Shown here: one piece after another, positions 3,903 to 7,239 of the stretch
Numbering within the stretch: the stretch's first letter is position 1
Layout: each line of letters begins with the position of its first letter
Assembly (NCBI GenBank): GCA_030610915.1
Contig: JAUWQS010000079.1
Location: 1 to 7,239, forward strand
Source: Pseudomonadota bacterium
Lineage (GTDB): Bacteria > Desulfobacterota > Syntrophia > Syntrophales > JADFWA01
DNA length: 7,239 nucleotides
Direction: 5' to 3'
The notes under the pieces: generated by a model
Told to the model about the DNA's origin: nothing
The model's input: the letters and a program-made list of their open reading frames with translations, nothing else
Databases searched by the model: none
Translations under genes and position numbers: made by a program

Positions 3903-4565
3903 ATGAAAATAGCAGTAACAGCAACAGGTCCATCCCTGGATGATCAGGTTGAAGCTCGTTTTGGGCGGACTCCCTATTATTTGTTCGTAGATCCGGAGAC
4001 AATGGAATTTGAGGCCCTGCAGAATCCTAATGTTGCGGCGGGAGGCGGCGCCGGTATCCAGTCGGCGCAATTGATGTCGGATAATGGTGTTCAGTATGTT
4101 CTGACGGGAAATTGCGGGCCCAATGCGTTCCAGGTTTTCACGGCTGCAGGTATCCAGGTTATTGTGGGAGTCACTGGATCTGTCCGTCAGGCAGTTGAGC
4201 AATTTAAAGTCGGCGCCTTTACTGGAACCGACCAGGCCAATGTAGCGAGTCACTTTGGGGTGGGGGCAGGCGTGCCTCCGCAAAGTGGTCAAAGCGGAAT
4301 AGGCGGAGGCACGGGCATGGGTGGCGGTCGTGGTATGGGAATGGGCGGTGGTCGTGGCATGGGCGGCGGTCGCGGTATGGGAATGGGAGGCGGTCGTGGT
4401 ATGGGTATGACGGGGCAAACCGGCACTCCTGAAAATCTTGCACCTCAAGGAACCATGACGAAGGAAGAAGAATCAGCCGTGCTTAAGGAACGGGCACGTA
4501 TGCTTCAAGAGGAGCTCAAACGCGTTAAAGGGCAAATTGATGAAGTGGACAAAAAGGGGAAGTAA
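3903..4565 (+). CDS. NifX/ORP-domain protein fused to Gly-Met-Arg repeat and coiled coil, 220 aa
   Basis: Residues 1 to about 118 form a complete NifX/ORP domain: MKIAVTATGPSLDDQVEARF, GRTPYYLFVD, GGGAGIQSAQLM, the loop TGNCGPNAFQVF (the only Cys), VIVGVTGSVRQAVEQFKVG and ASHFG. Residues about 139-166 are two exact-length 14-residue repeats (MGGGRGMGMGGGRG-like). Residues about 185-220 are a charged helix (KEEESAVLKERARMLQEELK and on) predicted as a coiled coil. Single-domain relatives are near 120 aa, so about 100 residues are extra. AGGAAAGGGG at 3886-3895 supports the ATG. It follows a terminator and lies 211 bp before the Fe-S ATPase pair. Cofactor binding is inferred from the family; the fused tail may tether partners such as the coiled-coil protein at 3358. 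Confidence 0.9.
   Translation: MKIAVTATGPSLDDQVEARFGRTPYYLFVDPETMEFEALQNPNVAAGGGAGIQSAQLMSDNGVQYVLTGNCGPNAFQVFTAAGIQVIVGVTGSVRQAVEQFKVGAFTGTDQANVASHFGVGAGVPPQSGQSGIGGGTGMGGGRGMGMGGGRGMGGGRGMGMGGGRGMGMTGQTGTPENLAPQGTMTKEEESAVLKERARMLQEELKRVKGQIDEVDKKGK
4317..4400 (+). repeat. 42-bp tandem repeat (two copies) inside a CDS
   Basis: Two in-frame 42-bp units (4317-4358, 4359-4400), each encoding M-GGGRG-M-G-M-GGGRG, plus a partial third (ATGGGTATG). Differences between units are synonymous third-base changes, so the peptide is preserved while the DNA has drifted. Confidence 0.85.
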
Positions 4566-4567
4566 GC

Positions 4568-4750
4568 GTTCACCGCAGAGCTCGCAGAGAGCGCAGAGAA
4601 ACTATTCTTGTAAGCCAAGAGCTAAAAACGTTCTAACGTTTTGCTGAAGGCTGAAGGAAGAATAACCTAATGAAATTGTTTGTAATTTCCTCCAACTCGA
4701 CTACTCGATTATTTAACTGTTTTGTCATCTCTGCGGTCTCTGCGGTGAAC
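4568..4750. repeat. long-armed inverted repeat built from CGCAGAG units
   Basis: GTTCACCGCAGAG (4568-4580) pairs perfectly with CTCTGCGGTGAAC (4738-4750). The left arm carries three CGCAGAG units at 9-bp spacing (4574, 4583, 4592); the right arm carries two CTCTGCG units at 9-bp spacing (4729, 4738). It fills the gap between the NifX-domain gene and the ATPase pair. The unpaired middle contains an 8-bp palindrome (4625-4642). No convincing promoter is visible in this gap. Confidence 0.75.
4625..4642. promoter_or_regulatory. palindrome AAAACGTT-CT-AACGTTTT
   Basis: Perfect 8-bp arms around a 2-bp centre, in the non-coding gap before the ATPase pair. Its form suits either a dimeric repressor site or a chance AT-rich palindrome inside the larger repeat. 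No second copy was seen in the window. Confidence 0.25.
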
Positions 4751-4776
4751 AGTTACACGGAAAGGAATAAAATATC

Positions 4777-5622
4777 TTGAAGCTAACTATCGCAAGCGGA
4801 AAGGGCGGCACGGGAAAGACAACAATGGCAACAAATCTTGCCCTGACTCTTGCCGATATGGGAAAAACAGTCGAGCTGCTGGATTGTGATGTCGAAGAGC
4901 CGAACTGCCATATCTTTCTGAAACCGGAAATTGAATCATCCACCCCTGTCACTGTGCTCAAGCCGGAAGTTATTGAGGGAAAGTGTACGGGTTGCGGTAT
5001 TTGCGCGGATGTCTGCGAATTCAGCGCTATTGCCGTTATAAAAGGTAAGGTGCTGATATTTCCTGAACTATGTCATGGTTGCGGCGCATGCAAACTATTT
5101 TGTCCTGAAGATGCAATTATAGAAACAACAAGAGAGGTAGGTATTGTCGAGGAAGGAAAAAGCAACAATGTCGGTTTTGTTCAGGGATTGCTTAATATAG
5201 GAGAACTTATGTCCCCTTCGGTTATCCACGCAGTCAAAGCGGCGGCCAAGGAAGGTGAAATTGTTCTCATTGACTCTCCTCCCGGAACATCCTGTCCTGT
5301 TATCGAGGCAGTTAAAGGTTCAGACTTTGTTGTCCTCGTTACGGAACCGCCCCCTTTTGGTCTTAATGATTTAGAACTCGCCGTTGGCATGGTCAGAAAG
5401 CTGGATATACCATTTGCGGTGGCCATTAATCGATCTGATATCGGCGATGAAGACGTGAAGGAATACTGTAAAAAAGAAAAAATCGAGATTGTCCTGGAAA
5501 TACCCGATGATCGCAGAATCGCCGAGGCTTATTCGCGAGGGGAAATGGTAATTCATGCGTTGCCGGATTATCGAAAATTATTTGAAGAGTGCTGGATGCG
5601 CATAAAGGTGTTAAGCTCATGA
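4777..5622 (+). CDS. MinD/ParA-family P-loop ATPase with inserted 2[4Fe-4S] ferredoxin domain, 281 aa
   Basis: Deviant Walker A GKGGTGKTT at residues 8-16, switch-type motif DCDVEEPN, then an inserted bacterial ferredoxin domain with Cys70/73/76/80 and Cys99/102/105/109 (both CxxCxxCxxxC), returning to the ATPase fold with IVLIDSPPGTSCP (Asp166) and VLVTEPPPFGLNDL. Such proteins are often misannotated as cobyrinic acid a,c-diamide synthase; they are related to MinD, NifH and Mrp ATPases. It begins with TTG: GGAAAGGA at 4759-4766 precedes it and MKLTIASGKGG is the exact family start. It overlaps the next gene by 4 nt (ATGA). Homologues are, as I recall, part of the Desulfovibrio ORP complex. 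Role here: ATP-dependent cluster or electron handling for the NifX-like proteins (inference). Confidence 0.93.
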   Translation: MKLTIASGKGGTGKTTMATNLALTLADMGKTVELLDCDVEEPNCHIFLKPEIESSTPVTVLKPEVIEGKCTGCGICADVCEFSAIAVIKGKVLIFPELCHGCGACKLFCPEDAIIETTREVGIVEEGKSNNVGFVQGLLNIGELMSPSVIHAVKAAAKEGEIVLIDSPPGTSCPVIEAVKGSDFVVLVTEPPPFGLNDLELAVGMVRKLDIPFAVAINRSDIGDEDVKEYCKKEKIEIVLEIPDDRRIAEAYSRGEMVIHALPDYRKLFEECWMRIKVLSS

Positions 5623-6506
5623 AGGAAATCGTTGTAATCAGCGGAAAAGGCGGCACCGGGAAAACAAGTATTGTGGCGTCCTTTGCGGCGCTGGCGGGGA
5701 AGAAAGTCCTGGCGGACTGCGATGTGGATGCGGCCGATCTGCACCTCGTCCTCAATCCCGTAATAGAACACCGGGAAGATTTCAGCGGCGGTAAGAAAGC
5801 CATGATACTGGAAAATGAATGCCTAAGCTGCAATCGATGCATAGAAGAATGTCGTTTCGATGCGATACATTACCCTGTTTTGAATAACGGAGAGATAGCA
5901 GATACCCCTCAAATAAATCCCATTTTCTGCGAGGGTTGCGGAGTTTGTATGCGCGTCTGCCCGGCTGAGGCAATCTCTTTTGAACCGGCAGTAAACGGTG
6001 AGATGTACATCTCTTCGACGAATCATGGACCGATGGTGCATGCGAGACTCGGTATGGCCGAGGGCAACTCGGGGAAACTGGTAACGCAAATTCGCCAGGA
6101 GGCCCGCTCGATTGCGGAGAGAGAAAGACTCGACTATATTATAATCGATGGTTCGCCCGGCATCGGATGCCCCGTTATTGCATCTATAACAGGCGCTGAT
6201 CTCGTTCTCGTTGTAACCGAACCCACTCTGTCAGGCCGGCACGATTTACTGCGGGTGTCGGAACTCACCGCGCATTTTCAAATTCCAACGATTGTGTGCG
6301 TCAATAAGTGGGATTTAAACCCCGAAGTCGCGGAGCAGATTGAAGCGGAAGCGAAAGAATGTGGTATTAAGGCAGCGGGGAGAGTCCGATACGATAACGC
6401 AATTACAAAGGCACAGATTATGAAGATCAGCGTTGTTGAATATACCGACGGCGCCGTCTCTGAAGATATCAGGCAGGTCTGGAAAAATACGATTTCAAGG
6501 TTATAG
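5619..6506 (+). CDS. MinD/ParA-family P-loop ATPase with inserted 2[4Fe-4S] ferredoxin domain, paralogue, 295 aa
   Basis: Same architecture as the preceding gene: Walker A GKGGTGKTS at residues 9-17, DCDVDAADLH, ferredoxin insert with Cys68/71/74/78 (CLSCNRCIEEC) and Cys104/107/110/114 (CEGCGVCMRVCP), then IIIDGSPGIGCP and LVVTEPTLSGRHDL. The ATG at 5619 overlaps the TGA of the first gene as ATGA, indicating translational coupling and probably a stoichiometric or heteromeric pair; AAAGGTG at 5604-5610 is the ribosome site. The insert is longer between its two cluster motifs than in the first paralogue (26 versus 19 residues from Cys4 of one to Cys1 of the next). Proximal-cluster Cys78 is followed by Arg rather than the usual Pro. 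Paired copies are typical of anaerobe ORP-type loci. Confidence 0.93.
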   Translation: MKEIVVISGKGGTGKTSIVASFAALAGKKVLADCDVDAADLHLVLNPVIEHREDFSGGKKAMILENECLSCNRCIEECRFDAIHYPVLNNGEIADTPQINPIFCEGCGVCMRVCPAEAISFEPAVNGEMYISSTNHGPMVHARLGMAEGNSGKLVTQIRQEARSIAERERLDYIIIDGSPGIGCPVIASITGADLVLVVTEPTLSGRHDLLRVSELTAHFQIPTIVCVNKWDLNPEVAEQIEAEAKECGIKAAGRVRYDNAITKAQIMKISVVEYTDGAVSEDIRQVWKNTISRL

Positions 6507-6738
6507 GGTTCACGGTTAAGCGAATGAAGGAGAGACGGAGCTCCGAGATGAATGCGGAGTTCCTCTGGTTCTTGTGATACGCAGAAAAGTTTTGCACGGA
6601 AGTTCGTAGGGTGGATTAAGCGGAGCGAATCCACCAAAAACTCTGATCGCTTTGGTGGATTCGTCGCTTACGCTCCTTAATCCACCCTACGCCTTGGATG
6701 CGACCAACCGTTGAACCGTGAACCGTGAACCGTGAACC
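6507..6738. repeat. nested inverted repeat with (GAACCGT)n heptanucleotide arm
   Basis: GGTTCACGGTT (6507-6517) begins immediately after the ATPase stop codon. Its complement AACCGTGAACC occurs three times in overlapping register at 6714-6738, inside a 7-bp tandem array (GAACCGT, 3.7 units, 6713-6738). A second palindromic element (6605-6691) lies inside these arms. Function unknown; it may act as a transcript-end hairpin or simply be repetitive DNA. Confidence 0.75.
6605..6691. repeat. palindromic dispersed-type repeat (GTAGGGTGGATTAAG family)
   Basis: Outer arms CGTAGGGTGGATTAAG (6605-6620) and CTTAATCCACCCTACG (6676-6691) are perfect 16-bp complements. Inner arms CGAATCCACCAAA (6626-6638) and TTTGGTGGATTCG (6651-6663) add 13 bp, with a bulge on the right side. 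This GTAGGGTGGATTA...AATCCACC type occurs as dispersed repeats in many proteobacterial genomes (from memory). It encodes nothing. Confidence 0.85.
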
Positions 6739-6762
6739 AGTAGTTACACAGGAGCACACATT

Positions 6763-7239
6763 GTGAAAATATCTTTAGACTGTTTTCCCTGCTTTCTCAG
6801 GCAGACCCTGGAGGCAAGCAGGATATCCGGCGCTGATGAAAAGACGCAGAGGGAAGTCTTAAACTCGGTTATGAGGGTGTTGCAAAATCTCCCGGAGAAA
6901 ACAACGCCCCCACAGATGGGCCGGCTGATTCACAAGACTATCAGAGAGGCTGCCGGTAACCCTGATCCGTACAAAGAAATAAAGCAGTGTCACAATGAAC
7001 AGGTATTAAAGATGGAGGCTGATCTGACAAATCTTGTGAACGAGTCATCCTCTCCTCTAATCAGTGCCTTAAAACTTGCCGGCGCCGGAAACCTGATTGA
7101 TCTGGGGCCCGAGCGTAAGTGGAGTGATGTGAGTGAGGTCTTTGAAGGTTTTGTGGATAAAAAGTCCGGTTTTTTTGATTATCCCACTCTTGAAAACTCT
7201 CTGAAAAATTCAAGCACGCTTTTTTATATAGGTGACAAC
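6763..7239 (+). CDS. DUF89 (ARMT1-like) family protein, 3'-truncated by window
   Basis: The open frame runs to the window end (159 codons). The protein begins MKISLDCFPCFLRQTLEASR, the DUF89 N-terminus with its CxxC (Cys7, Cys10), followed by a helical region (TPPQMGRLIHKTIREAAGNP, DPYKEIKQCHNEQVL), SALKLAGAGNLIDLG, and FYIGDN at the very end, the start of the family's GDNxGE metal-site motif. GTG is the start: AGGAG lies at 6750-6754 and the family motif begins there. DUF89 proteins are metal-dependent enzymes; eukaryotic members act as damage-control phosphatases or, reportedly, carboxyl methyltransferases. The bacterial CxxC type has no firm substrate. It follows the ATPase pair after a 256-bp repeat-filled gap, so cotranscription is uncertain. 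Confidence 0.9.
   Translation, partial: MKISLDCFPCFLRQTLEASRISGADEKTQREVLNSVMRVLQNLPEKTTPPQMGRLIHKTIREAAGNPDPYKEIKQCHNEQVLKMEADLTNLVNESSSPLISALKLAGAGNLIDLGPERKWSDVSEVFEGFVDKKSGFFDYPTLENSLKNSSTLFYIGDN

Noticed and set aside
3801..4448. 215-codon minus-strand frame rich in His, Thr and Ala
   Set aside because: It is the complement of the NifX-domain gene and its Gly-Met-Arg repeat; the His/Thr-rich composition is an artefact of that repeat, and the + strand protein has a clear family match.
5589..5618. Upstream start for the second ATPase
   Set aside because: The extra residues do not fit the family start, whereas ATG at 5619 has a ribosome site and forms the ATGA overlap with the previous gene.
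5426..5842. 138-codon minus-strand frame spanning the ATPase junction
   Set aside because: Antisense to two well-conserved ATPases, with no family resemblance.
1..7239. tRNA, rRNA, riboswitch (including molybdenum-cofactor type) or integrase/att sites
   Set aside because: No cloverleaf, conserved riboswitch core, rRNA segment or recombinase gene was recognised on either strand.

Overview
The window reads as part of a chromosomal locus from a strict anaerobe, most likely a Desulfobacterota (former Deltaproteobacteria) sulfate reducer or syntroph. I base this on the gene set: a PAS-type sigma-54 activator, several NifX/'orange protein'-like proteins, glycine-rich DUF5320-type small proteins, paired MinD-like ATPases with inserted ferredoxin domains, and a DUF89 protein. 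The intergenic repeat types fit that group too, but genus cannot be read from the sequence. All recognisable genes lie on the + strand.

Layout: 1-1014 is the 3' part of a sigma-54 enhancer-binding protein. 1015-1252 holds a 144-bp MITE-like inverted repeat followed by a good -24/-12 promoter. 1253-2054 encodes two NifX-fold proteins. 2055-2270 is a regulatory region with two matching GTTGC-N6-GCAAC dyads 32 bp apart, then a correctly spaced -24/-12 element. 2271-2833 encodes two small Gly/Arg-rich proteins. 2834-3357 is non-coding and full of repeats. 3358-3732 is a third DUF5320-type protein with a coiled-coil tail, closed by an intrinsic terminator. 3903-4565 is a NifX-domain protein fused to a Gly-Met-Arg repeat and a coiled coil. 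4777-6506 encodes two tandem Fe-S MinD-type ATPases with overlapping stop and start codons. 6763 to the window end is the N-terminal half of a DUF89 protein.

How the genes may work together: the set resembles the anaerobe-specific ORP (orange protein) system of Desulfovibrio. As I recall, the two orp operons of D. vulgaris Hildenborough (around DVU2103-DVU2109) are transcribed by sigma-54 RNA polymerase under the adjacent activator DVU2106, and encode a complex of NifX-like protein(s) and MinD-like Fe-S ATPases. The D. gigas ORP carries a non-covalent Mo-Cu-sulfide cluster. By analogy, the activator here would drive the NifX-like and DUF5320 genes, and the ATPases would act as electron- or cluster-handling partners. 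The biochemical role of the complex is not settled. The role of the DUF5320-like proteins is, to my knowledge, unknown.

The most interesting features are the enhancer/promoter architecture at 2073-2207; the natural GAFTDA variant of the sigma-54 contact loop; three small proteins sharing an N-terminal signature with a single cysteine at position 23; the coiled-coil tails on two partner candidates; and distinct inverted or heptanucleotide repeats in almost every intergenic gap.
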